From Fibrobacter sp. UWH4 (GTDB taxonomy: Bacteria > Fibrobacterota > Fibrobacteria > Fibrobacterales > Fibrobacteraceae), in the NCBI RefSeq assembly GCF_900142475.1, contig NZ_FRAY01000001.1:640515-704514 (forward strand): a stretch of DNA of 64,000 bases. Direction: 5' to 3'. A program made the position numbers and the translations under genes. Under the pieces are notes generated by a model. It was not told the DNA's origin. It did not search any database and saw nothing but the letters and a program-made list of their open reading frames with translations. Positions 47,501 through 56,329 of this stretch are shown here, piece after piece. Every line of letters starts with the position of its first letter. Position 1 is the stretch's first letter.

Positions 47501-50500
47501 CTCATTGGCGGTGATGGCGATGATGTAATTTATGGCGGTGGCGGTGACGACCATATTGATGGTGGTGCCGGTAATGATTTAATCTATGGCGAAAAGGGGC
47601 ATGACCGCATTCTTGGTGGTTCGGGTAACGATACCATCTATGGTGGCGAAGGTATGGATATTGTCTTTGGTGACAGGATTACGGATGGCTCCAAAGATGT
47701 TGCAGCTCCCTTTGCTGTTGATACAACGAACAAGACTGCTGCTTTTAGTCAGGAATTTATTGATGCGCAGTTTGCAAAGGATGATCCAGATAAATATAAA
47801 ATCGCACAAGAAGAATTTGAATTCATTATCGAAAAATTGAATGATAAAGGATCTGTATCTACAGTACCTGTGAGCAATACGGATTCCTCTGAAGACAATG
47901 GTTCCGATATTATCTACGGCGATGACGGTAATGACCTGCTCTTCGGCGATGATGGTAGTGATACAACTATAGGTGGCGCTGATTCAATTTACGGCGGTAT
48001 TGGCAACGACATCATCGACGGCGATGGCGGAAACGATACCATCAGCGGTGGCATTGACAACGATTTAATTTATGGTGGTGCCGATGACGATATCATTGAC
48101 GGTGGTGCCGGCAACGATATGCTGTACGGCGATAACGGCGTAAGGGATTATGTAGTTAAGGCGGATGACAAAACTGTTAATGCGGACAAGGTGGATAATG
48201 CGAATGGGACCGACAAAATCGTTTTCGGCGATAATCTTGGCTTGCATGGCGAATTATATGCCAATGCAGAGGTAAAACCCGATGCCAATGGGGGTAATGA
48301 CAAAATAACTACTGGCCCGGGCATGGACTTCGTTGATGGTCAGGGCGGTAGTGACAAGATTACCGTTAAGTTGATGGGCGACAGTACCACGAATTACACC
48401 AATGTGACTGATTCTGGGTTAGATGGTTCCGATACACTTGTTGTTGAAGGTACGGAAAGTATTGACCGCTTGCTGTTGCGCCAGAATGAAGAACAAAACT
48501 TGGGCTTTGTTGCACTTCTGCCAATTACAGAAAATGATTTTGACTCTGAAATTAGCGAGACTGTAAAAAAGAATCTCAATTCCAACATTGAACGTGTGAA
48601 CTACACCCAGGGAGTCGATGTCCTGAATGTTAACGCAAATGGCGGCGATGACCAGGTGTATATCGATGGAACCGCGCAAACGACCAATGTTGATGGCGGT
48701 GCAGGGGCCGATAAATTCTATGTTGGACAACTCTACAATTCTGACAGGGTTCCCGGCACTTCGGCCAATATCCAACCTGTTGATAAATTCAATGCGACAA
48801 AGACGAACGAAGAGTCGTACCTAAGCGATGGTGTATCCAGTGGAACAAAACTCAATATTGAAGGTGGCTCCGGTGCCGATGAATTTGTTGCACTGAACAA
48901 TGTGGGCGCGCTTAGTATGTCCGGTGGTCGTGGCGACGACACCTTCAGTGTATACTCTTTCCGCAAGGAAGATGGGGTAACTCCGTTTGACCGTGGTGCA
49001 ATGACCATTGATGGCGGAAAAGATACGGATACGCTGAATGTTCGTGGAACCGATGCCGAAGATGTGTTTGTCGTGACTAAGGAGGGCATGCTGAGTGACC
49101 TTGTCGCCATCAAGGCTGCCGGTGTCGAAAGTACTCAGTTCGATGCCGCTGCCGGTGACGATATGTTCTATGTCGTGGGCAACAAGTCTACCGATGTGAC
49201 AGAACTTAATGGCGGTAAGGGCAACGATACCTTTAGCATGGGCGGTCTCGACAAGGAATACACACTCCGAAGCGCCAACACTGACGGTCAGACTGTTGAT
49301 GTCAAGTATGAATTCGTTGATGCAAATGGTGTAGCCGATACGAGCAAGGAATCCTTGACAGAAAGCTTTACTGTCGTTGATTCCGATAGTGCGCCTGCCG
49401 TTTTCATCGTTGAAAACAAGGGAACTCAAAACCAACCTGACTTTGAAATACAAGAATCCTATGAAGTGTTTCTTTCAAGTGAAAATGCTGCTCCGGTGTC
49501 CTTCTTTGTTGGGTGTGCCGGACTTCAAAATAACCAAACTCTTGATGTGACGATAAGCGCGCCTGTTCCCTCAACGGTGGACTCCAATCGTGGAGACAGG
49601 GGCTTCCTTGTAGGATATAGGAAAAATGCGGGAGGTGGCATTGAGTGGGGAGAGACCATAACGGTCCATCCGACAAATAATACCCCTGTAGAAGTCTTTG
49701 TAAAGGCTCTTCAAGATGATTTAATCGAAGAAGGCGTTCGTAAGGCTATCGCAATTTCGAGTACATGGAACAATGGTTCCGCCAAGAATGTCTTGACGAA
49801 ATCCGTGACTTCCGTGGGACTTGTATTTGCTGGAGAAAACAGAGACGGCGATGTTGTCGCGGGAAGACCGCTAGTCCGTACCGAAGAATTCATTATTGGT
49901 GCAAGCAACGAGTTCAAGGTGAATTCCATCTATGTGCCACAGCCCGATTCAAATGAAGCTGCTGCAAACCAGGTCCTTTCTTTCTATGTGGACGGAGTAA
50001 AGCAAAATTGGTCAACTAGTGATTATAATTTATCCGGCAATGTAGTAACGATCAACCCGAATCTTTTACAAGCTGAAAAAACACTTACAATATGTGTGCG
50101 TTCAAATGTTCTCCGTGTTGACGATTCCAAGGTGTACCTTGCTTACGAGGACATGGATATAGATTCGATTACAATCGGCAAAAAAACTGTTTGTGAATAT
50201 ACAGAAGGTTGTGATAGATACTATGAACTCAATGGTAATGTAATTACCTTCTACAACGGCATTACAAGACAACCGATGACAGTTCATGATGCAGTGATTG
50301 TGAATGCGAGTTTGCCGAATAGCTACGATTGGGAAAACTTTGAACAAACAACCCCGAATGCGTCTAGTTTGTCGAGCGACTTGCTGACTATTTCTGTGCA
50401 CAATTCTGTATTGTCCGAATCTGGAAGGAGTGATTTTACAAGCACTTCGTACAATGTTGAATACAAAGGCCAGTTGTCTGATGGTCAAACCGTATATGTA

Positions 50501-53500
50501 AAAATTACTCCGACCCAGCTGTTGGCAAATTCGGAAGCCGTTACGGAAAGCAAGCGTCTGGTCGTTTCATGTTCCGGCTTTAGTTCCCAGGCTGATGGCT
50601 CCATTATTGTAAGTTTCGATAGTGAGAATAAGAGTCGTTCCATTACCGTAACTGCAGTTCCCGATAACGCTTTGGACGATTATGGTGTCACCAAAGTGGG
50701 TGCAAAAGAAGAAAAAATCAATGACATTGATGGTGCCGTATACGCTTATGGTTACGGCAAGAGCATGATGCTTGATACCGGCAACCCGGCCATGCTTAAT
50801 TACAAGCATGTTGTTGAGGGGCAAAGCGGCATGCAGCAGGCCTCGAACTTTAATGAACTGAACAATTTTGACGAAGGTAAGTTGTTCAGTCTCCAGGTTG
50901 TCGATGGCGTTGCAAAGATAGACTTCTCTTCGTTATCCGAAGAACAGGCCGCTGTCTTGAATAGTGTCATTGAGACAGAATGGAATGAAAACTTGTCTGA
51001 TTCGCAGATATTGTCCTTGTTCTACCACAAGACTTTCAAGTGGGTCAACCAGACAACAAAGAATGTCGGAACAACTAAGGAGCCCGTTAATCAAATTGAG
51101 TCCGTGGTTGCAGACAAGTGGTTTAGAATTGAGAATGCTTCTTACGATTCAAGTTCGCATATATTAACCCTTGTCTTGAACGAGCCTGTTGTTTTGCCTA
51201 CGGGGGGTGTTAACTTTGCCCTGATTTCGGGCAATAGGGATTCTCTGTTTGTTGACGAGATGGCGTCTGTGGACCGCTTGTTTGTAAATAACCAGCAAGA
51301 TAGTGTTGATGCCCGTGCATCGCTTACTGGGTTTGTGAATAACAATAGGAATGAAGCCGAAAAGAATGTCGATGCCTATGACTCGCATGCTGTTCGCTTT
51401 ACCCATACGGAACTTGAAGCGTTCCCCGAAAAGCAACTTGCCGAAAATGATGATCCTCTGATGATGCAGAGCGGCATCACTGCGGCGCAGATGGAATATG
51501 CCGAATACAATCTGGGTAAGGGCAAGGATACTGTTGATATCAAAAAGACGCTCTACCGAGAAGATGCTTACAGGACATACACGGTAGTGAATACGGGTAA
51601 TGTTGCAGAAGATTCGACTGCCGGGTTTGGGGTTCATCTTGGTGATGCGGGGATTGCCGCTGAAAATGCCGCTAACGGTGCTTCGTTCAATGATGGCGTT
51701 TACCATTACGGCTTGACGCCTATTGCAAACAATGGTGTTAATGTTGTTCGCGGAGAATCTGACACCGAAGTTTACTATGTCGAAGCGATAATCAAGAAAC
51801 AAGATGTTCCCCCTGCTGAAGCCGATAATTTTGTTACCCAGCGTCGCGAGGTAAAGGGCTCGTTCTCGAACCAGTATGGTTTCGATATCGAATATGATTT
51901 TATCCTTGCCGAAGGTGAATATATAGACGGTTTCCGTTTCTATCAGGCGGAGTTCGATGACGATATCAAGGTGAATAGCTACCAGGCGGACCATACAGGA
52001 AGCTTGATTTGTTCCGGGACAATTTCTTCACAGCCGCCTGAGCTGAACCAGGGTGTTGTTACATACAGCTATATAATAGATTCGGATGATTCGAGTTTGT
52101 TCGTGTTTCGGAAGGATGCGTTTGATTCGCACAAGGCTACAGCCGACAACATCCACAAGGATGCACCGAACGGCTACGAGTTCACCATGTTCGTGGATGC
52201 CACGCTGAGCGACGGCAGCGTTCAGCGCCGTGCCGTTTCTGAACTGACCCGTGGTTCGTTCTCGATTTCACGGGACTTTACCTTGACAGCGGGAATTTCG
52301 ATTGTATCGCTCAAGTTCGCCTATGGCTACGAGGGCGATGGCCAGCTGGTCATCAACGCGCAGTCGGGCCACGACAGGATTGACGCTTCGAGTACGAATG
52401 TGACCCGCAACGATATGGTCGCATTTGGCGGCCTCGGTGACGACTACATTACCATGAACAAGGGCGGTATAGCTTTCGGCGATCGTGGTCAGGTCCTTTA
52501 TGATAATGGGCAGGTGAACGGTGTAGATGTTGGTGATACGGTGCTCGGCTCTACGGTTAACAACATTGATGCCGAAAATCCCGCGTTCATTGACGACTAT
52601 ACTACTGGAATCGGCAAGACTCCGGGACGCACGGCCGACGAGAAGGGAAACCCCGTACACCGTCTGCAGACGGACGGCGTGAACCGCGATGCCTACAGGA
52701 TTCAGTCGGTAGATGCCGAAAATGGTGGCACCGACATGATTAAGGTCGGTGGCACGAATAGTGTCGTTGTCGGCGGTGCTGAGAATGATGTAATAGTTAT
52801 CGGTGGCGACAAGAACGTTGCCCTGGGTGACAATGGCCGCGTGAAATACAATAACGCCGGAAATGACGAAGCCGTTTATGGCGACAAGCTTGGCCTCGGC
52901 ATGCATATTGTCGAAACGACCAACGACAGTATTGGCGGGGTAGATAACATCGTTATTGCGGGCGACAAGAATGTTGCCATGGGTGGTGCCGAGGGTGATT
53001 CTATCCGCATCACGGGGGCAGACAATGTGGCTATCGGCGACGGCGGCCGCTATACAATCGAGGAAACTCGTCTGTATGCCGAAAGCAAGAGCGAACAGCA
53101 TGGTGGTCAGGACTTTATCAGCACGGGTGACGGCAAGAATGCCGTCATCGGTGGAACCGACGATGACGTAATCCGCACGGGTGCGGGTAACGACGCCATT
53201 GTTGGCGATGGTGGCAAGGTCATTATGGACACCGACCGCAATGCGCTGATGGTCTCCAACGAGGGTTACAATGTTGGAACCGATCTGGGAACGGCCGGTG
53301 CCGATGACATTGACGCTGGCAATGGCGACAATGTGGTGTTCGGCGGCCTTGATGGTGACGATATCCGTACCGGGACAGGAAAAGATGTCGTATTCGGCGA
53401 TAACGGCTTTGCGACCTTCAGGGGCAACGCCGCTGAAGCGGAAGAACAGGTAACTGATACGCAGAGCATTCCCGAGACCCGCACCGAGGCGACGCTCTCG

Positions 53501-56293
53501 TTCAACTTCATGGGAGCCTCGCAGACGGGGCTTTCTTCGGAGGATGTCGCGGGTGCGGCAGATTTCGCGAAGGCGAACTGGAACAATGTGGGTGGCAGCC
53601 TTGCCGGGACCTACGGCAACGACGACCGCGAGATTGTGCGCTTTGACGACAACACCCGCGCAAGCGCCGTGAGCGTGAGCTACGGCGGCATCGAGAGCCA
53701 CCGCAATACGAGCACCGACAACCGCATCAACCTGCAGGCCTACAGCCATAACCTCTCGAACGCCTCTACCGATGCCGATGCGGCGCTCATGAACAGCGGC
53801 TACATGACTACCGCCCCGGGCAACCAGTGCGACAACAGGCTGGAAGTCGCCGTGGATGGCCTTGCGCAGTACTTTACCGACTATCACGTGGCCGTTTACC
53901 TTGACATGCCCGACGCGAACTCCTGGGCGGGTCAGAGCATCCGCAAGGTGAGCCTGTATGTGGGTGACTCGACAGTTGCCCTGCAGAGTTTCTACGTGAA
54001 CGACTGCGCCGGTTCCAACTTCAACGGCACCTACAAGCGTTCCGAATACACCAGCGCCGAGGCAATTTTGGCAGACCTCGCGCACAATGCGGCGGTTCTC
54101 TCTGGTGAGCTGACTGGCGATGATGCCGTGCTGATAGACACCACGGGCAACTACGTGGTGTTCGAAGTTCCAGCGGGTGTTGCCGCCGACAACTTCCGCG
54201 TGATTATCGAGGACGGCTACACGCTCGACAACATCAACGGCAAGGACATTCCGGGCATAGCCGCCATCCAGGTGAAGGGAACCCTCCACGCGCAGGATGT
54301 GGCCGCCTCTACCGACATTGCTCATGGCGGAGCCGACACGGTTTACACTTCCGGTGGCGACGACATCGTGGTGGGCGGCACGGGTGGCGACACCTTGACG
54401 ACCTACGGCGACGAACGCTACGGCATTTACGACAACGATGTTGTGTTCGGCGACAATGCCAAGATGGTGTTCACCGACCGCGACAGCTCCGAGGCCACGG
54501 CCTCCACGCTCTCGCTTGCCGAGTCGCTTGATTCACGCACGGTGGCGGGCGACTACAACGACCATATTTACACGGGCGATGGCAACGATGTCGTCGTGGG
54601 CGGCCAGGGGGCCGACCACATCGAATCCGGCGCGACCGCCGCAGCCGAAGCGATGCTCGACGGAATCCAGGTTGCTTCGTTCAACTTTACCCGCGAGAAC
54701 GCGACCGCAAGCGAGATGGTTGGGGAGACGGCGGGTGTTGTCGCGGATAACGACTGGACGAACCTCTACATAAAGAACAACGGCCTGCATGTCGTTGGCG
54801 AGAACTACACCAACGACCCCGTGACGCACGACGGCATTGGCATTTCGCTGGTTGCCTACGATACCGCCGTGGGCAACGGGACGCAGAATTCGAGCCTGAT
54901 GCCGAAGGATGACGCCCAGCTTGACGGCGACACCTCGAATTCCAAGCTGTTCAACGCCTACTATGCGGCCCAACAGCAGCAGGAAATCAAGCTCACGCTT
55001 ACGAACCTTGATTCCTTCGCGGACGGTGCACCATGCGATGTGTATGTGTACCTCGGCGGCGACCAGCAGAACACGGACACCTATAACTATCTGTTCGATA
55101 TCTGGGGTCACCAGTCTAGCGGCAATACGCCTGACCAGCACTACTATCTGAACGACTGGACGGGTAGCCATTTCGACGGCGACTACCGCCTTGTGGAATG
55201 CGCGACCGCCCCGACTGCCGATGAACTGCTTTCGCAGGTTGCGCCCGACATGCGCCTGGTTGGCAACTACGTGGTGTTCCGCGGCGTAAGCTCCTCGACT
55301 TTCGAGGTGCGAATCCGCAACCTGTTCACCGACACGAACCAGTGGCCGCTGAACCTGCCCGTGATTACTGCCGTGCAGGTGGTGGCGGGCGAGAACCGCG
55401 AAGAGGATATCGCCGTGGGCGGCGACCACGACAAGGACCTGGTCTTTGGTGACGACGCCCGCGTGACATTCGATATCGACGCTCCGTTCGCCCGCAACGA
55501 GAACCTGGCCGACTACGCGAACCGAGCCATCGAGGCCGAGAGTATGCATTTCGACGGCGCAGCCGTGGAAATTCCGCTTGACGAAAACGACGAACCTGTC
55601 GAGATGGGCGACACCATCTTGACGGGCAAGGACCGCGACGTGATTGTCGGCGGCGACTTCGGCGATACGATTACCATGGGCGACGGCGACGATGTGGCCC
55701 TTGGCGACAACGCCTCGATAATCCTCGAACACAACAACCCCGTGGGCGTGTTCGCGCCGAGCGTGGAAATCATGCTGGAACAGCACACGGTGACGACATC
55801 GACGCCCGAGGTTTTCCTGGGCAACAACGATGCCGACGCCGGGGATATCCAAGACAAGTTCGAGAACGGGGGAGTGCCGGGTGTCACCCCGGAAACATCT
55901 GCGAATGGGGATACCGATTTTTACGCGGATGTCACGAACAAGGATTGGGTCCTGCAGCAGGAGGCGACCCCTGGCAAGATTTCACGCATTGTGGACGTTT
56001 CCAGTGCGCAGGTGATTACCTTTGCCGAGGGCGAGACTATGTTGCTTGTTAGCGACACCTGGCCTGGCAACCAGTGGTGGCATCCGAATATCGTGATGGT
56101 GGCCAACGGTCAGGGCCATAGCGTCCCCGCCCTTGCATGGGAATGGGATGTGAACGGCTCCACCATGACGGCTACCACGCAGTCGGGTTACTACATCACC
56201 GTGGATATACCCGACACCCCGAACGGAGACAACCGCTACGAAATCCGCGTGACCGCACTCACCGCAGGCACCGCCGTGATTTCTATCGGGTAG
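38591..56293 (+). CDS. Giant LEPR-leader RTX adhesin, 5900 aa
   Basis: This is a very large type I-secreted surface protein. The leader KIEQLEPRQMFSAD is at 14-27. Residues 1-800 match LEPR protein 1. Residues 800-2640 are long beta-rich stretches without known motifs. An EF-hand-like DPNKDGKLRLNEIERVF is near 2658. Calcium-binding RTX repeats (GGxGxDxUx) crowd residues 2815-3180 (GGDGDDVIYGGGGDDHIDG and others), with later patches near 4610-4940, 5250-5330 and 5690. Calx-beta-like segments lie near 3560-4010. Two similar domains of about 200 residues (around 4960-5240 and 5350-5600) look like a duplication. It starts 24 bp after lipoprotein B. The 3' third is far GC-richer than the 5' part. 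Confidence 0.9.
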   Translation: MAKKNYNHGMNNFKIEQLEPRQMFSADVGLNDIEQQLNNIPDIVENTLESIDNLQMSNLGLDATLNSASAILPDIATDIQSLISAAFTSYKGSLPPNTESVSLDALAAELNNRITTDLPQSFVNPSFSVQNEDTLKLNLGYQSNADVGNLNIDAVALQTNNVTISASVLANVSVEIDFDKDDDAVPAESSSDIEISADISNINISVPNFGGTAEFMNLSVLEQNDDVADLGLNYNGISSLQTTSLDLEYRLDNTNAGMPFDIKNANDVIGVTKATNGDFSVSMPELQLKSGIEGFSLENILQGLDFEKIPFIRDYKFGGKTVSSYIADLQKFWARASFAINGAVEQDSTGASPVYQLNLGKIGTYFSKLIANVENVGLLLKSFTLEDENHNLVNLYGSATNISSNDSLLDLSSSPTSIYLNFKPNIPNIAPQPNQTIDLGLLKLNDLDVDCSIRVEVPIHVDQNSGQLSFDGFALDDFKLKVSKTDINGELALGLFNASVQGGSFELEVGYDVNTNELLISEPKFSVESATLKSGTVTVAKLDAAENPYEFGYDSLTENWIVPDEIKAFASLSGETLSLQVAAYLQSMQTALRKQLEDNVKLDFLGSSIEKVADVVDKIDMVVNGFVDPSNSANNVVGLFVVDKGKYKANFSSVETFVEVFNNAWKKAFKINDNVCSLSYVGFVGDEATVIDDVENTNDSIKNNFKLDHYTFEFNLKFSNEVDFDLNLAKSLGDDFVNVATFGNVVVSCEAGVNFKLNVNFKYSTIGNETNIGDIIDDANVGQNETYYFYDVGNQLQITKTKDVIIDGNNEDYSFSFKVKPNSASNETTVLVLSGGISSQNFRYVAESRGTNGEYTTLLNTGLPDIEYNVQNRKLIFTSDEDFSICRSEEADAFGELKLVNTVLQTCCSLTLDYNPLSIVLKDAKNASNQTITLKLSNVIDFAKDLFSKGVAENANWWESLDKYLSLQKNDEDQFGLDSVGELDFGRSIKNTYGLYVIEADSSGVVRFGCDPSLLQGYKTSRVGDAIVVDSPYYTLESNSGFKYMRMSGVLNASGVIGTEKGILLEKYSIDVATGNCEYKSKYIDSPAHNTCFTASTNESDAIADKNSLQSSINYVVGTDPENPVVDADFNGKFLVQENTISQEQNSDEYTVGVFATSKEKACWRIVSDSSNLVLEKYQVIGKALTLVDSITLDSVTSLSLGANLDKAQESYNALVLELQKLCEGAFDLSFVDESGTYSIGVTSNKTEIYSATVSDKFLDITIGSDELHIDTKNCSDSNDLSRAIEDAWKANNSTTQNGALKSVSVQNDKVVFAVAEGTSVVSATLGLDSNTIGEKNDFKLVDFGGNNLGPVDFESLLGGVDADANIVAVVNAINALINPNSLDDLPSLCWQDVKDNPMDHLEFRSNAAFALENIGSSKVLERLGFSPMRASKCGNDDYRIVGKTLLGVDWSKLFSLDESADAKVELYAKVDFSIGKAIDVKEVDTSDQELIVISLDENANKSSFAVGGYVKFGDVYFKIHNLDVNSEGNVDSITVSKNDWIVIKENASTTVNWDDPNISLRYVAAIEATFNFVDVNLVADGSVHIEATFTANKKTDANNANDSFLSNWEFQNPQFVYTSANQQSESSNKFEFGGAVAVPGFDTFYIGENKIELEEKNGLPSIKSDFSGLETAIHDKLSDLSNFSVQDVYALLDGLVDRLTAIAKNSDIKIPVINKSVGDLVNVANDIRKIVNNLRKDNIVSLQGLNNRLIKYLNDFGLTSTQGKEIFKLKYNNELQQIGIEFNVRKAFSSVHKFNFGNGSTGISGNADLKVSGGFWFELSANMDSSFDFVLGDVIKFGADIDIVGEKLSFNLGVDAAGDSATQSEIAVLLKDLITVGSNNNDAFIFGNAALIGMFGEDGVSLATWKKQNGSDYSQNPKLAIPMVVCSKLPISVCGYSLGDVLFGKWMNGGIVNAANVESAKAYKSQIEQYCSDWLSGITPVAIGEAVKVVYDSSRTSNQNDSGCSLRLKESDSANNGDFVVDFSSVYSKMEEILSGDFDWFDKIKLAITGLNRLLDTMESSINGGMMSDLVNVPVVGGTLSSGVDFLSDLKQKILEPFSNFVYESTGMTAQMVAQKLSELLDGYLIIPGASVPSINVSSGEELWKNDISNNLLYRQGNEFAEWFFRLGGDYSFGSNIGFDLGYPGLGLEAEGGLNLSLSWSLEFGFGVSKEKGFYFIFGEGDEVSAKVSGLFEDDSDVLGKMAGLGMMLELDSDDGVEINFGLNFEDGVSNYSAYESAFGTMVIADTSKKLVGVDLSQAMGVLPQFSFTANADIETKITVGVLKDVKSSDTPKFPNVSGDFVFHWTDGNITQLGFSEMKLDMGSFISGVLAPIVSKIQKVVEPLKPLIDFLTTPFPVLKDLDIIITPLSLAKEFSKGKFDDGMVYAIKDLIALSDKITALGNGKNMAIKLGNFMLYDGIVRPNERTAALAFLNGSASKNSLDDSIGKYVFDDDSNLFDISSIKDSSSAMLSGGGFNVGDGSWRFIWDKPTDIFKLLLGQDIDLVHYDMPKLSFDFDWDTFIRIWAPLGVRLGVSFNANIDLAFGYDTLGIRQWVGSDYKDFSRLLNGFYVDDLDEKGNDKNELSFYGGLKASAELNAGVSAGVGGGVGINVGFNLFDPNKDGKLRLNEIERVFKEEGLFGMFDVNGAITAKLYAYLDLLFYTKKWNITDDITLFEFNYEHHLSPVMISKSGDDVVANIGSNASSRVATNDLNKTLDDGDETLVLTLGKDSVSDKYGHEESITDGKLIINAEQGNDKIYLKSGNATKPSEFNIIINGGDGNDIIDLSDLYVAAGYYVLITGGAGADNITGAHGLNIIFGDTGTVRVDKEKDENEQDVYRLVAEANVDANQAGGDTILGNSGHDIIFGGAGDDQVDGGDGVDYIFGDGGSWSILTNENDVVAALHEISNGLVKDNVRISRTDISLDGGKDTLIGGDGDDVIYGGGGDDHIDGGAGNDLIYGEKGHDRILGGSGNDTIYGGEGMDIVFGDRITDGSKDVAAPFAVDTTNKTAAFSQEFIDAQFAKDDPDKYKIAQEEFEFIIEKLNDKGSVSTVPVSNTDSSEDNGSDIIYGDDGNDLLFGDDGSDTTIGGADSIYGGIGNDIIDGDGGNDTISGGIDNDLIYGGADDDIIDGGAGNDMLYGDNGVRDYVVKADDKTVNADKVDNANGTDKIVFGDNLGLHGELYANAEVKPDANGGNDKITTGPGMDFVDGQGGSDKITVKLMGDSTTNYTNVTDSGLDGSDTLVVEGTESIDRLLLRQNEEQNLGFVALLPITENDFDSEISETVKKNLNSNIERVNYTQGVDVLNVNANGGDDQVYIDGTAQTTNVDGGAGADKFYVGQLYNSDRVPGTSANIQPVDKFNATKTNEESYLSDGVSSGTKLNIEGGSGADEFVALNNVGALSMSGGRGDDTFSVYSFRKEDGVTPFDRGAMTIDGGKDTDTLNVRGTDAEDVFVVTKEGMLSDLVAIKAAGVESTQFDAAAGDDMFYVVGNKSTDVTELNGGKGNDTFSMGGLDKEYTLRSANTDGQTVDVKYEFVDANGVADTSKESLTESFTVVDSDSAPAVFIVENKGTQNQPDFEIQESYEVFLSSENAAPVSFFVGCAGLQNNQTLDVTISAPVPSTVDSNRGDRGFLVGYRKNAGGGIEWGETITVHPTNNTPVEVFVKALQDDLIEEGVRKAIAISSTWNNGSAKNVLTKSVTSVGLVFAGENRDGDVVAGRPLVRTEEFIIGASNEFKVNSIYVPQPDSNEAAANQVLSFYVDGVKQNWSTSDYNLSGNVVTINPNLLQAEKTLTICVRSNVLRVDDSKVYLAYEDMDIDSITIGKKTVCEYTEGCDRYYELNGNVITFYNGITRQPMTVHDAVIVNASLPNSYDWENFEQTTPNASSLSSDLLTISVHNSVLSESGRSDFTSTSYNVEYKGQLSDGQTVYVKITPTQLLANSEAVTESKRLVVSCSGFSSQADGSIIVSFDSENKSRSITVTAVPDNALDDYGVTKVGAKEEKINDIDGAVYAYGYGKSMMLDTGNPAMLNYKHVVEGQSGMQQASNFNELNNFDEGKLFSLQVVDGVAKIDFSSLSEEQAAVLNSVIETEWNENLSDSQILSLFYHKTFKWVNQTTKNVGTTKEPVNQIESVVADKWFRIENASYDSSSHILTLVLNEPVVLPTGGVNFALISGNRDSLFVDEMASVDRLFVNNQQDSVDARASLTGFVNNNRNEAEKNVDAYDSHAVRFTHTELEAFPEKQLAENDDPLMMQSGITAAQMEYAEYNLGKGKDTVDIKKTLYREDAYRTYTVVNTGNVAEDSTAGFGVHLGDAGIAAENAANGASFNDGVYHYGLTPIANNGVNVVRGESDTEVYYVEAIIKKQDVPPAEADNFVTQRREVKGSFSNQYGFDIEYDFILAEGEYIDGFRFYQAEFDDDIKVNSYQADHTGSLICSGTISSQPPELNQGVVTYSYIIDSDDSSLFVFRKDAFDSHKATADNIHKDAPNGYEFTMFVDATLSDGSVQRRAVSELTRGSFSISRDFTLTAGISIVSLKFAYGYEGDGQLVINAQSGHDRIDASSTNVTRNDMVAFGGLGDDYITMNKGGIAFGDRGQVLYDNGQVNGVDVGDTVLGSTVNNIDAENPAFIDDYTTGIGKTPGRTADEKGNPVHRLQTDGVNRDAYRIQSVDAENGGTDMIKVGGTNSVVVGGAENDVIVIGGDKNVALGDNGRVKYNNAGNDEAVYGDKLGLGMHIVETTNDSIGGVDNIVIAGDKNVAMGGAEGDSIRITGADNVAIGDGGRYTIEETRLYAESKSEQHGGQDFISTGDGKNAVIGGTDDDVIRTGAGNDAIVGDGGKVIMDTDRNALMVSNEGYNVGTDLGTAGADDIDAGNGDNVVFGGLDGDDIRTGTGKDVVFGDNGFATFRGNAAEAEEQVTDTQSIPETRTEATLSFNFMGASQTGLSSEDVAGAADFAKANWNNVGGSLAGTYGNDDREIVRFDDNTRASAVSVSYGGIESHRNTSTDNRINLQAYSHNLSNASTDADAALMNSGYMTTAPGNQCDNRLEVAVDGLAQYFTDYHVAVYLDMPDANSWAGQSIRKVSLYVGDSTVALQSFYVNDCAGSNFNGTYKRSEYTSAEAILADLAHNAAVLSGELTGDDAVLIDTTGNYVVFEVPAGVAADNFRVIIEDGYTLDNINGKDIPGIAAIQVKGTLHAQDVAASTDIAHGGADTVYTSGGDDIVVGGTGGDTLTTYGDERYGIYDNDVVFGDNAKMVFTDRDSSEATASTLSLAESLDSRTVAGDYNDHIYTGDGNDVVVGGQGADHIESGATAAAEAMLDGIQVASFNFTRENATASEMVGETAGVVADNDWTNLYIKNNGLHVVGENYTNDPVTHDGIGISLVAYDTAVGNGTQNSSLMPKDDAQLDGDTSNSKLFNAYYAAQQQQEIKLTLTNLDSFADGAPCDVYVYLGGDQQNTDTYNYLFDIWGHQSSGNTPDQHYYLNDWTGSHFDGDYRLVECATAPTADELLSQVAPDMRLVGNYVVFRGVSSSTFEVRIRNLFTDTNQWPLNLPVITAVQVVAGENREEDIAVGGDHDKDLVFGDDARVTFDIDAPFARNENLADYANRAIEAESMHFDGAAVEIPLDENDEPVEMGDTILTGKDRDVIVGGDFGDTITMGDGDDVALGDNASIILEHNNPVGVFAPSVEIMLEQHTVTTSTPEVFLGNNDADAGDIQDKFENGGVPGVTPETSANGDTDFYADVTNKDWVLQQEATPGKISRIVDVSSAQVITFAEGETMLLVSDTWPGNQWWHPNIVMVANGQGHSVPALAWEWDVNGSTMTATTQSGYYITVDIPDTPNGDNRYEIRVTALTAGTAVISIG

Positions 56294-56309
56294 TTTTTAC
56301 TAGCTTTGG
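56291..56309. repeat. 19-bp boundary repeat TAGTTTTTACTAGCTTTGG (copy 2)
   Basis: Identical to 33317-33335. Its first three bases are the stop codon of the giant gene here, whereas in copy 1 the internal TAG is the stop. Confidence 0.85.
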
Positions 56310-56329
56310 CATTGAAATAAAGGACCAAG

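Noticed and set aside
52268..54325. 685-codon open frame on the minus strand
   Set aside because: It lies wholly inside the adhesin gene, in its GC-rich part where long antisense frames arise by chance, and has no domain or ribosome site.
54533..55852. 439-codon minus-strand frame
   Set aside because: Same reason: antisense to the GC-rich RTX end of the adhesin.
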